Shown here one piece after another: positions 1-9,041 of a stretch of DNA of 64,000 nt. Below the pieces are notes generated by a model, which saw only the letters and a list, made by a program, of their open reading frames with translations, did no database searches and had not been told where the DNA came from. The stretch spans positions 5,456,001 to 5,520,000 of the forward strand of contig NZ_CP119520.1 of assembly GCF_029223865.1 (NCBI RefSeq). Reading direction: 5' to 3'. The stretch comes from Telluria mixta. GTDB lineage: Bacteria > Pseudomonadota > Gammaproteobacteria > Burkholderiales > Burkholderiaceae_D. Each line of letters begins with the position of its first letter. Within the stretch, counting starts at the first letter, position 1. The position numbers were made by a program, and so were the translations under genes.

Positions 1-1487
1 GCATGAAGGTCGCGGCGCTGGCCATTTCTCCTGTGTTCGGGGGCCGCCTGGCCGGCGCGGACGACGCGGCCGCACTGCGGATCCTGGGCGTGCGCCAGGT
101 CGTGAAGCTGGACGATTGCGTCGCGGTTGTCGCGGACAACATGGGCGCCGCCAATAAGGGCATCGCTGCGCTGGCGGTGCGCTGGGACGACGGTCCGAAT
201 GCCGGACTCGCGACGCAGGACATCGTGGTCGACATGGCCAAGGCGGCCCAGGGCGCCGGCGCGAAAGTGCGCACGGACGGCGACCCGGAGGCCGCACTGG
301 GCAAGGCCGCGCGCGTGATCGAGGCGACCTACGAGCTGCCGTTCCTCGCGCACGCCGCGATGGAACCGATGAACTGCACCGTGCACGTGAAGCCGGACAG
401 CTGCGAGATCTGGACCGGTACCCAGGTCATCACCCGCGCCCGCGCGGTGGCGGCCAAGGTCACTGGCCTGCCGGAGGAGCGCGTGACGGTGCACAACCAC
501 CTGCTGGGCGGCGGTTTCGGACGCCGGCTGGAGATCGACGGCGTCGAACGCGCCGTTCGCATCGCGCGCGAAGTGCCGCATCCCGTTAAGGTGGTGTGGA
601 GCCGCGAGCAGGACATCCAGCACGACATGTACCGTCCTTACTTCTACGACCGCGTGCGCGCGGGTCTGGACGCGCAGGGCAAGGTCGTCGCGTGGACGCA
701 CCACGTCACGGGATCGTCCGTCCTGGGCCGCTTCATGCCGCCCGCATTCCAGAACGGTTTCGACCACGAGACGATGGATGGCGCCGAGGCCCCGCCGTAT
801 GCCTTCCCCGCGATCGGCGTCTCGTACGTGCGCCATGAACCGCGCAACATCCCGACCGCGTTCTGGCGCGGCGTCGGGCCCACGCACAACGTGTATGTCG
901 TGGAGAGCTTCATCGACGAGCTGGCGGCCGCCGCCGGCGCCGATCCGCTGCGCTACCGCCTCGACCTGCTGGGCCACGACCCGCGCGCGCGCCGCGTGCT
1001 CGAACTGGCGGCCGAGAAGGCCGGCTGGCAGGGGCCCCGCGCGGGCAACACCGGGCGCGGGCTGTCCGTGCAGTTCGCGTTCGGCACCTACATGGCGCTC
1101 GTCGTCGATGCGGTGGCCGGGCCGGAGAACGAGATCCGCGTGCCGCGCGTCGTCTGCGCGGTCGACTGCGGCGCCGTGGTGAATCCGGACACGGTGCGCG
1201 CCCAGGTCGAAAGCGCCATCGTGTTCGGCATCAGCGGCGCGCTGTACGGCGACATCACGTTCCGCGACGGCCGTGTCGAACAGAGCAACTTTCACGATTA
1301 CCGCGTGCTGCGCATGCACGAGGCGCCCAGGGTCGAGACGCACATCGTCGCGAGCACCGACGCGCCGGGCGGCATGGGCGAGCCGGGAACGGCCGCATTG
1401 ATGCCCGCGCTGGCCAATGCCGTGTACGCGCTGTCCGGCCGCCGCATCCGCAAGCTGCCCATCGGCGCAACCCTGCCCACCGCCTGA
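1..1487 (+). CDS. Molybdopterin-binding subunit of an isoquinoline 1-oxidoreductase-type dehydrogenase (5' end cut by window)
   Basis: This is the C-terminal two thirds of a xanthine dehydrogenase family large subunit. The family usually runs to about 730 residues and 494 are present, so the start lies upstream of base 1; the ATG at base 3 is internal. It binds the molybdenum cofactor and hydroxylates N-heterocycles or oxidises aldehydes, probably in the periplasm. Visible signatures are GGGFGRR (cofactor-binding glycine loop), the AMEPMNCTV segment, and GMGEPGTA near the C-terminus, which holds the conserved catalytic Glu. The next gene, 14 bases downstream, is the matching [2Fe-2S] subunit, followed by a diheme cytochrome; this is the two-subunit IorAB-type layout without a separate FAD subunit. 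The substrate cannot be told from sequence. Confidence 0.9.
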   Translation, partial: MKVAALAISPVFGGRLAGADDAAALRILGVRQVVKLDDCVAVVADNMGAANKGIAALAVRWDDGPNAGLATQDIVVDMAKAAQGAGAKVRTDGDPEAALGKAARVIEATYELPFLAHAAMEPMNCTVHVKPDSCEIWTGTQVITRARAVAAKVTGLPEERVTVHNHLLGGGFGRRLEIDGVERAVRIAREVPHPVKVVWSREQDIQHDMYRPYFYDRVRAGLDAQGKVVAWTHHVTGSSVLGRFMPPAFQNGFDHETMDGAEAPPYAFPAIGVSYVRHEPRNIPTAFWRGVGPTHNVYVVESFIDELAAAAGADPLRYRLDLLGHDPRARRVLELAAEKAGWQGPRAGNTGRGLSVQFAFGTYMALVVDAVAGPENEIRVPRVVCAVDCGAVVNPDTVRAQVESAIVFGISGALYGDITFRDGRVEQSNFHDYRVLRMHEAPRVETHIVASTDAPGGMGEPGTAALMPALANAVYALSGRRIRKLPIGATLPTA

Positions 1488-1501
1488 ATAAAGGAACGAA
1501 C

Positions 1502-1957
1502 ATGACCACATTGAACATCAACGGCAAACGGCAGACCGTGACGGCCGAACCGGATACGCCCCTGCTGTGGGTGCTGCGCGACGAGCTGCACCTGAACGGC
1601 ACCAAGTTCGGCTGCGGCATGGCGCTGTGCGGCGCCTGCACGGTGCATCTGGACGGCCAGCCCGTGCGCGCCTGCGTGACCCCGATCTCGGCCGCGGCCG
1701 GGCACAAGATCACGACCATCGAAGCGATCGGCGCCACGCCGGTCGGCCAGCGGGTGCAGAAGGCCTGGGCCGCGCTGGACGTGCCGCAGTGCGGCTACTG
1801 CCAGTCCGGCCAGATCATGGCCGCGACCGCGCTGCTGAAGGCGATCCCGAAGCCGACCGACACGGACATCGACCAGGCCATGTCGGGCAATATCTGCCGC
1901 TGCGGCACTTACCAGCGCATCCGGCTCGCGATCCACCAGGCGGCGGGCGATGCGTAA
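1502..1957 (+). CDS. (2Fe-2S)-binding small subunit of the molybdenum hydroxylase (IorA-like)
   Basis: A 151-residue iron-sulfur subunit that passes electrons from the molybdenum centre to an external acceptor. The N-terminal half is a plant-type ferredoxin fold with the cysteine pattern [14 protein letters not shown] plus a fourth Cys in VRACV. The C-terminal half is the four-helix [2Fe-2S]-2 domain with CGYCQSGQ and NICRCGTY. All eight cluster cysteines are present and the length is typical. An AAAGGAA sequence just before the ATG is the likely ribosome binding site. Its stop codon lies inside the start of the cytochrome gene (8-base overlap), so translation is probably coupled. Confidence 0.93.
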   Translation: MTTLNINGKRQTVTAEPDTPLLWVLRDELHLNGTKFGCGMALCGACTVHLDGQPVRACVTPISAAAGHKITTIEAIGATPVGQRVQKAWAALDVPQCGYCQSGQIMAATALLKAIPKPTDTDIDQAMSGNICRCGTYQRIRLAIHQAAGDA

Positions 1958-2483
1958 GGTTCTCGTATTCCTGTGCGCGCTCGGCCTCGGCGCGGTCGCG
2001 CATGCGGGCGATGCGTCCCTGTTCGATCCGGTGGCCAGTGTCGTGATGGGCCCGCGCTGCATCAACTGCCACCAGGCCGACGCGCCGCGCCAGAAGGACT
2101 GGGGCGTCATTCACGCGCAGCAGGTCGTGCGCGGGGCGGACGGCCACGGGTCGGCCGCGCTGCGCTGCCAGGCCTGCCACCAGGCGACGAACTCCGCCGA
2201 CGGGCGCGTGCCCGGCGTGAAGGACTGGCACCTCGCGCCGCGCAGCATGACGTGGCAGGGACTGGACAAGACAGCGGTGTGCCTGCAGATGCGCGACCCG
2301 GCCCGCAACGGCAACCGCAGGACGCCGCACGAGGTGGTGGAGCACATGCGCACCGATCCGCTCGTGCTGTGGGCGTGGCAGCCCGGCAGCAACCGCACGA
2401 CGCCGGCGCTGTCGCATGACGATTTCGTGAAGGCCCTCGTCGCGTGGGCCGACGCCGGCCTGCCGTGCCCCGGCACGCCCTGA
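1950..2483 (+). CDS. Small secreted diheme c-type cytochrome, probable electron acceptor of the hydroxylase
   Basis: The 177-residue product starts with a Sec signal peptide ([19 protein letters not shown]) and carries two heme c attachment motifs, CINCH and CQACH, about 45 residues apart. Further conserved-looking Cys and His residues follow, including [13 protein letters not shown]. Periplasmic IorAB-type hydroxylases commonly use a membrane-associated or soluble cytochrome c as acceptor, and the 8-base overlap with the iron-sulfur subunit gene supports that role here (inference). It has no membrane anchor, and its one-domain size is smaller than the three-heme cytochromes of aldehyde dehydrogenases. 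The exact family is not recognised beyond the heme motifs. Confidence 0.8.
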   Translation: MRKVLVFLCALGLGAVAHAGDASLFDPVASVVMGPRCINCHQADAPRQKDWGVIHAQQVVRGADGHGSAALRCQACHQATNSADGRVPGVKDWHLAPRSMTWQGLDKTAVCLQMRDPARNGNRRTPHEVVEHMRTDPLVLWAWQPGSNRTTPALSHDDFVKALVAWADAGLPCPGTP

Positions 2484-2504
2484 ACTTTTTATCAAGGAAT
2501 GACA

Positions 2505-3224
2505 ATGAACACGCTGATCGAACAGATTCTCGAAGCCCACGGCGGCCTGGCCCGCTGGAAGTCGCATGACAAGCTGTCGGCCCACCTGAGCCAAGGCGGC
2601 ATCCTGTGGCCGCTGAAAGGGCATGGCGGCAAGCTGGATGAAGTGGACGTGACAGTCGACCTGAAGCGCCAGTGGACGTCGCATGCGCCGTTCGGCATGG
2701 CCGGCCGCCGCACGGCCGTGACGCCGCAGTATGCCGCCATCGAGACGGTGGACGGCGCCGTGGTCGACTCGCTGGCCGACCCGCGCGCGTCGTTCGCCGG
2801 CTTCGGCCTGGAGACGCCATGGTCTGACCTGCAGCTGGCCTATTTCGTCGGCTACGCCATGTGGAACTACCTCACCTTGCCGTTCGCGTTCGCGGAACCC
2901 GGTTTCGGGTTCGAGGAACTGTCGGCGTGGGACAAAAACGGCGAGAAGTGGCACCGCCTGCGCGTCACCTACCCGGACACGATCGCCACGCACAGCCGCG
3001 TGCAGACGTTCTACGTCGGCGCCGATTTCAGGTTGCGTCGTCACGATTACGATGTGGACATCAACGGCGGCACGCCGGCCGTGCATTATTTCTCGGACTA
3101 TGCGACGGTCGACGGCGTCAACCTGCCGACCCGGCACCTGATCTACGTGCGCAACCCCGACGGTGGCTACTCGACCGATCCGCTGGTCGTGTCCATCGCC
3201 GTCAGCGACGTGCGTTTCGGCTGA
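2505..3224 (+). CDS. Conserved hypothetical protein, unknown function
   Basis: Function not recognised. The product (239 residues from the preferred start) has no signal peptide, membrane segment or recognised catalytic motif. It begins with a helix (MNTLIEQILEAHGGLARW) and continues as alternating beta-rich sequence with many aromatic residues, reminiscent of LolA/LppX-like half-barrels, although this is only a visual impression. Two in-frame ATGs occur at 2499 and 2505. The AAGGA at 2494-2498 abuts the first but is six bases from the second, so 2505 is the better start. It lies between the cytochrome gene and a LuxR-type regulator with very short gaps, so it probably belongs to the hydroxylase operon. 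Confidence 0.75.
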   Translation: MNTLIEQILEAHGGLARWKSHDKLSAHLSQGGILWPLKGHGGKLDEVDVTVDLKRQWTSHAPFGMAGRRTAVTPQYAAIETVDGAVVDSLADPRASFAGFGLETPWSDLQLAYFVGYAMWNYLTLPFAFAEPGFGFEELSAWDKNGEKWHRLRVTYPDTIATHSRVQTFYVGADFRLRRHDYDVDINGGTPAVHYFSDYATVDGVNLPTRHLIYVRNPDGGYSTDPLVVSIAVSDVRFG

Positions 3225-3230
3225 GGGCGC

Positions 3231-3818
3231 ATGCACATCGGCAGCAAGATCCACGTGATGCACGCGCGGCCCCTGATGACGGCGGGCCTCGCGGCATCCC
3301 TGCACGACCCCGACTGGCGGGTGACGACGCACGACCTGGAGCCCGGCGCGGCGGCCGGCGCGGACCTCGTCATCGCCGACTACGACACGGGCCTCGCCAT
3401 CGCGCCCGGGCGGCAGGTCCTCATCGTGACGCACCGCGACAAGGAAGCCGACGTGCTGCGCGCCTGCGCGGCGGCCGTGGCGGGCTACCTGCTGGAAGAC
3501 GCCGACGCGGCGGAGCTGCGCTACGCCGTGCGGCGCATCCTGACGGGCGACCGGCACTACAGTCCGGGCGTGACGAAGCAGCTGGAAGTCGGCGGGTGCC
3601 GCGAGCACCTGACGAACCGCGAGACGGACGTGCTGCGGTTGCTGGCCGGGGGCCGGTGCGACAAGCAGATCGCGCGCGACCTGGGCATCGGCGTCGGCAC
3701 CGTGCGTTGGCATCTGCGCAACCTGATGGGCAAGCTGGGCGTGTCGGCGCGGCTGCAGGCCGTCGTCGTGGCGGCGCAGCGGGGCATCGTCGGTATCGAC
3801 GGCGTGGTGCCGGGTTGA
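3231..3818 (+). CDS. LuxR/NarL-type transcription regulator with degenerate receiver-like domain
   Basis: A 195-residue DNA-binding protein. The C-terminal third is a clear LuxR helix-turn-helix: LTNRETDVLRLLAGG, then DKQIARDLGIGVGTVRWHL and NLMGKLGVSARLQAV. The N-terminal part looks like a response-regulator receiver in outline (ADLVIADYDTG where the phospho-acceptor Asp would be; VAGYLLEDADAAEL like the final helix). The early acidic pair is replaced by HARPL, so phosphorylation is doubtful. It starts six bases after the preceding unknown gene and is the last gene of the hydroxylase operon. No sensor kinase is adjacent. It may regulate its own operon (inference). Confidence 0.8.
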   Translation: MHIGSKIHVMHARPLMTAGLAASLHDPDWRVTTHDLEPGAAAGADLVIADYDTGLAIAPGRQVLIVTHRDKEADVLRACAAAVAGYLLEDADAAELRYAVRRILTGDRHYSPGVTKQLEVGGCREHLTNRETDVLRLLAGGRCDKQIARDLGIGVGTVRWHLRNLMGKLGVSARLQAVVVAAQRGIVGIDGVVPG

Positions 3819-3916
3819 GTGTAAAGGGACGTAAAGAAGGGTAAAAGAGTTTTATTCGACACACATGGCGCGCGCCGTCCTGCGCATAATTCGGCCAGAT
3901 CTGCGACGAAAGGACG

Positions 3917-5116
3917 ATGGTGAACACAGCGCGCGCACATGCCGGAACGATTCCGGTCCGACCCGCCCGGGAGGCGGCACGACACACAGCGGCGGCCTTG
4001 CCGCTCGTGCCGGCCGGCGTGCTGGCGCGCGCCGACCGCATCCTGTTCGTCACCCACCTCGCCATCGGCGATTTTACGTACCTGCAAGCGTGTCTGCAGG
4101 CGTTCGCCCGCGCGTGGCCTCACGTGCGCATCCACGTGTGGGTCGACGAGCGGCGCCGCACGGCCGATCCGGCCGCGTGGCCGCACCTGCGCAGGTACGC
4201 GCTGTACGACTGGCTCGCGGCCTGTCCATGGATAGCCAAGGTCTACGACAGCACGTACAGCCCGGCCGCGTTCGCGCAATCCGTCGACGAGGCGCGCGCG
4301 GAACGCTATCCCGTCGTCGCGTCGCTGGCCGTCGTCGACTGCCACCGTTATGCGCGGCTGGCGCGCCGCATCAGCCCGCACGGTTTCGTCGTGGGCCTGA
4401 CGAAGCCGGCCGAGCGCCTGCTGCACGTGCCGTCGCGCTGGGCCGGCTACCGCAAGCTGGACGCGGTGCTGCCCGTGTACGGGCCCGCGGAGGCGGCGGA
4501 TCGGCACATCAGCGACATCTACGCCGGGTGGTTCGCCCGCTGCTTCGGCGTCGACGTGCCCCCGGCCGCGCGTCTGCCGCGGCTGCACATCCCCGAACGC
4601 TGGGTACGCAGCGCGCACGCGCAGTTCGCGGCCTGGGGCTGCACGGTGGGCAAACCCGTCGTATTCGTGAACGCGTATTCGAAATCGCCGGACCGCACGT
4701 GGCCGCTGGAACGGGTGGCCGCGCTGGCGCGGTCACTGAAGAACCGGCTCGTGTGGCGCGGCGTAACCGTCGTCGTCAACGTCGTTCCGGAAGCGCTGGA
4801 GGAAGCGCGCCGGCTGTTCGAAGGACGGTCCGACCCGGACCTCGCGCACGTGCGCCTGTTCAGCGCGGACGAGCACTTCTTCCAGCTACCGGCCGTGATA
4901 CGGCTGTGCAGCCTCGTGATCTCCGTGGAGACGGCCGTGATGCACCTGGCGAACGCGGTGGGCGTGCCGGTCGTCGCGCTGATGCGCCGCAACCACCCGG
5001 AATGGGCGCCGGTCGACCGGGCCCGCAGCACCGTGATCATGGTGCCGGAAGCGGACGACTGGGTCACGCGTATCGGCGTGGACGAGGTGCTGGCTGCCGT
5101 GGACGGATGCGATTAA
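3917..5116 (+). CDS. Glycosyltransferase family 9 (heptosyltransferase-like) protein
   Basis: A 399-residue GT9-family protein, related to ADP-heptose:LPS heptosyltransferases, that would add a sugar to a lipopolysaccharide or glycan acceptor at the cytoplasmic membrane. The N-terminal Rossmann half starts with ILFVTHLAIGDFTYLQ. The C-terminal nucleotide-sugar half has KPVVFVNAYSKSPDRTWPLE and the conserved SVETAVMHLANAVGVPVVAL, corresponding to the family's S/D-T-x-x-x-H-x-A-A region. AAGGA at 3910-3914 is only two bases from the ATG at 3917 and five from the in-frame GTG at 3920, so the latter may be used. It is monocistronic and its last four bases overlap the convergent VOC gene. The acceptor is unknown. 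Confidence 0.8.
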   Translation: MVNTARAHAGTIPVRPAREAARHTAAALPLVPAGVLARADRILFVTHLAIGDFTYLQACLQAFARAWPHVRIHVWVDERRRTADPAAWPHLRRYALYDWLAACPWIAKVYDSTYSPAAFAQSVDEARAERYPVVASLAVVDCHRYARLARRISPHGFVVGLTKPAERLLHVPSRWAGYRKLDAVLPVYGPAEAADRHISDIYAGWFARCFGVDVPPAARLPRLHIPERWVRSAHAQFAAWGCTVGKPVVFVNAYSKSPDRTWPLERVAALARSLKNRLVWRGVTVVVNVVPEALEEARRLFEGRSDPDLAHVRLFSADEHFFQLPAVIRLCSLVISVETAVMHLANAVGVPVVALMRRNHPEWAPVDRARSTVIMVPEADDWVTRIGVDEVLAAVDGCD

Positions 5117-5499
5117 GGCGCGTCGGTTTCCGGAACCGGTTCCTCGAACGACAGGCGGTTGTGCGACGGATCGCGGATCGTCATCTCGCGCGTCCCCCAC
5201 GGCATCGTCTGGATGTGCGGGCGCGAGTATTTGAAGGACTTGGCCAGCAGCGTGGCCTGGTAGCCGTCGAGGTCGCGCACGGCGATGCGGATCGATGCGC
5301 CCGGGCTGCCGTCGCCGTAGTGTTCGGACAGGTGCAAGACGCAGTCGCCCAGCGACACCTGCATGTAGACGGGGAAGTCGCCGCCTTCGAAGCGGTGCTC
5401 CCAGTCGATCGTGAAGCCGAGGAAGTCGACATAGAATTCACGCGCCTTCGCTTCGTCGAAGATGCGCAGGACCGGGGTGACGCGGGACAGGGTGTACAT
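5113..5499 (-). CDS. VOC (glyoxalase/bleomycin-resistance fold) family protein
   Basis: A 128-residue single-domain protein with two beta-alpha-beta-beta-beta modules. Typical VOC features are TPVLRIFDEAKAREFYVDFL at the start, EHRFEGGDFPVYMQVSLG and LHLSEHYGDGSPG in the first module, and MTIRDPSHNRLSFEEP at the end. It resembles the glyoxalase superfamily proteins annotated as bleomycin resistance, which usually bind a small molecule or metal; the true ligand is unknown. AAGGA six bases before the ATG supports this start. It converges on the glycosyltransferase gene with a 4-base overlap. Confidence 0.85.
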   Translation of the reverse strand: MYTLSRVTPVLRIFDEAKAREFYVDFLGFTIDWEHRFEGGDFPVYMQVSLGDCVLHLSEHYGDGSPGASIRIAVRDLDGYQATLLAKSFKYSRPHIQTMPWGTREMTIRDPSHNRLSFEEPVPETDAP

Positions 5500-5517
5500 G
5501 AGGCTTCCTTGTACGAA

Positions 5518-5763
5518 TCAGGCGCTGCCGTCCCGGCCGGCGTCGGCGAGACGCTTGCGGTGCGCCGCGCCGAGGGCCAGGTAGAGCATGACGGCCACGC
5601 CGGCGAAGCCGATGCCCGCAAGCCAGTCGGCGGTCGCGCCCGAGCGCACGGCGTCCACGAGGCGCATGGCCGCAACCAGCAACATGCAGGCGGGGGCAAG
5701 GAAGCGTGAGTAGCGTGCGAAGAATGACATGGCGCGGCGGGATGGCAGTGAAACGGAAAGCAT
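5518..5763 (-). CDS. Small hypothetical membrane protein
   Basis: An 81-residue product with two hydrophobic segments (ARYSRFLAPACMLLVAAMRL and AGIGFAGVAVMLYLALG) and a positively charged tail, so it is probably a two-helix inner membrane protein. No family is recognised. Two in-frame ATGs exist, at 5763 and 5730; neither has a strong ribosome binding site, and the shorter form (70 residues, beginning MSFFARYS) puts the first helix closer to the N-terminus as usual. It lies 18 bases upstream of the VOC gene on the same strand and may be co-transcribed with it. Confidence 0.55.
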   Translation of the reverse strand: MLSVSLPSRRAMSFFARYSRFLAPACMLLVAAMRLVDAVRSGATADWLAGIGFAGVAVMLYLALGAAHRKRLADAGRDGSA

Positions 5764-5810
5764 ACCAGATCGCCGCGCCGTAAAGATCGCACTTTCTCAC
5801 ACCCGCATCG

Positions 5811-8800
5811 TCAGTACTTGTAGTTCAGCCCCAGCACGAACGACCGGCCCGAGTGCACGTACAGCAGCGTGTCGTTGCGTTGCGTGTCGCGGCCGTAGCG
5901 CAGCGGCGTGTCGTTCAGGTTCTGGCCTTCCAGCGACACGCGCAGCTGCGGCGTGATGTTGTACGAGAGGCTCATGTCGATGTTGGTCGAGCCGTCGACC
6001 ATCGTGTAGTCGTGACCCGCCACGTCGCCCAGCACGGCGTAGATATAGCTGGAGCGGTGCGCCGCCGACACGCGCGCGCTGAACTTCGCATCCTCGTAGT
6101 ACAGGGTCAGGTTGTGCGTGCGCGGCGACAGGCCCGTGAAGTCCGCCACCTGCGTCAGCTGCTCGTTGGCCGGGGTGGCCGGGTTGTCCACGCGGGTGAT
6201 GTACGTGATGCGCGACTTCACGCGCGTCGCGTTGGCGAGCAGGCCGAAATTGCTCCAGAAGCCAGGCAGGAAGCTGAACGGCGCCTGCAGGTTGAACTCC
6301 CAGCCTTTCAGCGGGCCGCCCGCCGTGTTGACCTTGCGGCTGACGTTGACTTCCGTGGTCGGCAAGGTCTGGCAGATCGGGGCGCCCGTCAGCGAGCAGC
6401 CGTTCAGGATCAGGAGTTCGTTCGGCAGGCCCAGCGTGTTGTAGGGCACGCGCTCGTTGACGCTCTGGATGAAGCTCTTGATATCCTTGCGGAAGTGCCC
6501 GAGCGAGATCATCGCGTTCTTCGCGTAATACCACTCGGCCTGCAGGTCGTACGTGTTGGCGCGGATCGGGTCCAGGTTCGGGTTGCCGATCGAGACCGAT
6601 TGCGCGATCGGCGACACGGTGGCATTCGGCGCGAGGTCCGTGTACTCGGGGCGCGACAGCGTCTTGCCGGCCGAGAAGCGCAGGAACACGTCCTTCGGCA
6701 GCTGCGCCGTCAGGTTGAAGGCGGGCAGCCAGTCGCGGTATTTCTTCGTGCCCGTGTTCGGCTGCAGCTGGCCCTGCACGTTGATCATCGCCATGGAGGT
6801 GGCCGTCGTCTCGGCGCCGCGCACGCCGGCGTTGCCGCGCCACGTCACGCCGAACAGGTCGTAATTGAAGTCGACCATGCCATACAGCGCATTGATCTTT
6901 TCTTCCACGCGGCGGTTCGTCTGCGCCAGGTAGTTGTATTGCGAGCCCGGTACGGCGTCGCAATGGCATTCCGTGTTGACTGCGCCGAGGAACTTCTGCA
7001 GGTCGACGGCCGCCCACGACGTCGGCACGCCGGTGCCGCCGAGGCCGGAGCCGAAGCCGCTGATCTGGCGCGAGATGTCGGCCATCGTCACGCCCGCCGG
7101 CAGGTTCACCGCGTTGGCGCTGTTGCCGATCTCGTAGTTCGTCCAGATGTTCTTGCGCGCGGAGATGCCGAAGTGGCTCGTCAGGTGGTCGTTGATTTCC
7201 CAATGCACGTTGGCGGCCTGGGTCTGCAGCTTGTTCGTCGTGTCCAGGTAGCGGCCGACGAACATGCCGCGCACGTTGCCGGCGGCGTCCTGCGGGGCCC
7301 ACTGGAAGTTGGCGGGATTGCTCACGTCCATGCCGAAGTTGAGCGCCGGGACGTTGCGGTTGTCGCGGAAGTCCCACGAGAAGCCGTTCACGTTCGGCGC
7401 GTCGAACTGCACGGTCGCGCGCATCGGTTCGTTCAGGTTCGAGTTCGAGTTACCGGCCATGAAGTCGGCCTTCACCGTGTCGCTGAACTTGTGGCTGCCG
7501 GACAGCACGTGCTGGCGGAACTTGGTAGTGTACACGTCCAGCAGGCCCTCGGTGCGCACGTCCACGCCGTTGAACTTGCCGTAGTCCCAGCTGCCGTTCT
7601 GGTCGAAGTGCGCGTCCAGGATCGACGTCTGCGGCTTGCCGTTCGAGCCCAGGTTGCGGCCGAACGAGATCGCCTCGATGTAGTTGTCGTAGCGTTTATT
7701 GGCGAACTTGCCGTACATGAGGTCCAGATTCAGCTCGCTGTCAGCATTGCGCCACTGGTACGAGTTGGTGATGCCGGTGCGCTGGTAATCCGTCTGCGAG
7801 CGGCGGTAGCGCGGGATGCGCGGCGCGAACGCGCCCGAGCCGGCGGCGGGATTCGCGACCGTGCCGCCGTAATTGTCCTTGCGGCCCATGACGCTGTTGT
7901 AGGCCGTCGGGTCGGTCGCACGCGGCATGCCGGTGCCGCACGTCGTCGCGGTGATGCCCTTGATCGCATCGTTGCCCGGGACCTGCGGGGAGACGCCCAC
8001 GGGCGAGCAGAAGCCGCCGTCATTGCTCGCGCTGAGCAGTTCCACGGCCTCGTAGCCTTCCTCCGTCGCGCGCCGTTTCGAATACGCGGCGGAGAGCAGG
8101 GCGCCGATCTTGCCGTAGCCGGTGTCCCAGCGGTCCGACAGCAGGGCGGTCACGCGCGGCTGCGTCTTCCCGCTCAGGGAGTTGTGGCTTTCCTGGCCGC
8201 CGATGCTGAACGTGCGGCCCTTGAAGTCGAACGGCCGCGCCGTGCGCAGGTCGACGGTGGCGCCCAGCGATCCTTCCTCGATGTCCGCTTCCGACGTCTT
8301 GCGCACTTCGAGGCTGTTGAACAGCTCCGAGGCAAACACGGAAAAGTCGAAGCCGCGGCCGCGGTTCGTGCTGCCGTTGATGTCCGACGCGCCGGTCGCC
8401 GCCACGCCTTCGATGCCGTTGATGCGCACGCGCGTAAAGCCCGCGTTCAGGCCGCGCACGGTGATCTGCTTGCCTTCGCCGCCGTCGCCGCGCGCCAGCG
8501 CCACGCCGGGCACGCGCTGCAGCGATTCCGCGAGGTTCGCGTCGGGGAACTTGGCGATGTCCTCGGCCTTGATCACGTCGATGATGCCGTCGCTGTTCTT
8601 TTTCGTGTTCAGCGCGCTGTTCAGGCTTGCGCGAAAGCCCGTCACGACGACGACGCTGTCGGGCGATTTGCCGTCGGCGCTGGTCGTGGCGGCAGGTGCG
8701 GCGTCGGCCGCGGCGGCAGTCTCCTGGCCGTGCGCGTGCAGCGACGCGAGCATGGCGAGGACGCCGACGCTGATGCGGCTGCGGCGCGAGAGGGGATGAA

Positions 8801-8828
8801 AGGTCCGAGGGTGTCCAGTGAATTGCAT
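5811..8828 (-). CDS. TonB-dependent receptor, Xanthomonas/Caulobacter carbohydrate type
   Basis: A 1005-residue outer membrane receptor that would import oligosaccharides into the periplasm using TonB energy. It has an N-terminal signal peptide ending near HAHG, an Ala-rich linker, a TonB-box-like VVVVTGFRASL, and a plug domain with FPDANLAESLQRVPGVALAR, QITVRGL and SLGATVDL. The long barrel ends in an aromatic residue (VLGLNYKY). Length and plug signatures match the TonB-Xanth-Caul subfamily, usually encoded with glycoside hydrolases. Here it is divergent from the GH28 gene across a 213-base intergenic region, so pectin-derived oligosaccharides are the likely cargo (inference). Confidence 0.93.
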   Translation of the reverse strand: MQFTGHPRTFHPLSRRSRISVGVLAMLASLHAHGQETAAAADAAPAATTSADGKSPDSVVVVTGFRASLNSALNTKKNSDGIIDVIKAEDIAKFPDANLAESLQRVPGVALARGDGGEGKQITVRGLNAGFTRVRINGIEGVAATGASDINGSTNRGRGFDFSVFASELFNSLEVRKTSEADIEEGSLGATVDLRTARPFDFKGRTFSIGGQESHNSLSGKTQPRVTALLSDRWDTGYGKIGALLSAAYSKRRATEEGYEAVELLSASNDGGFCSPVGVSPQVPGNDAIKGITATTCGTGMPRATDPTAYNSVMGRKDNYGGTVANPAAGSGAFAPRIPRYRRSQTDYQRTGITNSYQWRNADSELNLDLMYGKFANKRYDNYIEAISFGRNLGSNGKPQTSILDAHFDQNGSWDYGKFNGVDVRTEGLLDVYTTKFRQHVLSGSHKFSDTVKADFMAGNSNSNLNEPMRATVQFDAPNVNGFSWDFRDNRNVPALNFGMDVSNPANFQWAPQDAAGNVRGMFVGRYLDTTNKLQTQAANVHWEINDHLTSHFGISARKNIWTNYEIGNSANAVNLPAGVTMADISRQISGFGSGLGGTGVPTSWAAVDLQKFLGAVNTECHCDAVPGSQYNYLAQTNRRVEEKINALYGMVDFNYDLFGVTWRGNAGVRGAETTATSMAMINVQGQLQPNTGTKKYRDWLPAFNLTAQLPKDVFLRFSAGKTLSRPEYTDLAPNATVSPIAQSVSIGNPNLDPIRANTYDLQAEWYYAKNAMISLGHFRKDIKSFIQSVNERVPYNTLGLPNELLILNGCSLTGAPICQTLPTTEVNVSRKVNTAGGPLKGWEFNLQAPFSFLPGFWSNFGLLANATRVKSRITYITRVDNPATPANEQLTQVADFTGLSPRTHNLTLYYEDAKFSARVSAAHRSSYIYAVLGDVAGHDYTMVDGSTNIDMSLSYNITPQLRVSLEGQNLNDTPLRYGRDTQRNDTLLYVHSGRSFVLGLNYKY

Positions 8829-9041
8829 CGTGTTGTCTCCGTGTTGTTATCGTTGACGCATGCGGTCATATTGACGGGGGCATGGTAGCGCCAAGCACCG
8901 TGCCGCGAACCGTCCTTCCGGCCCGATCACGGTAATAATCACGTTGTTGAGCGCTTGCATGGCGAATCGACAACGGTGCCCGCTCAGGCGGCACAATATG
9001 CGCTCACCGCGTGCGCGGTGCACAATCAAAGGAGACGTTCA
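8829..9041. promoter_or_regulatory. Divergent promoter region between TonB receptor and GH28 genes
   Basis: Both genes are transcribed away from this 213-base gap. It contains an AT-richer patch around 8930-8955 with the direct repeat ATCACG spaced 12 bases apart. No recognised operator or clear -35/-10 pair could be assigned by eye. Confidence 0.4.

Noticed and set aside
3819..3916. Triple GTAAA(A)G repeats before the GT9 gene as an operator array
   Set aside because: The copies are short, unevenly spaced and may reflect a single AT-rich promoter patch.
3865..5709. Long plus-strand frame overlapping the GT9 and VOC genes
   Set aside because: The GT9 and VOC family motifs occupy other frames; this frame is low-complexity Arg/Ala/Gly.
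5853..8888. A 1011-codon open frame on the plus strand opposite the TonB receptor gene
   Set aside because: It is Arg/His/Val/Ala-rich with no domain or ribosome binding site and mirrors the receptor codons; such frames arise in GC-rich coding DNA.
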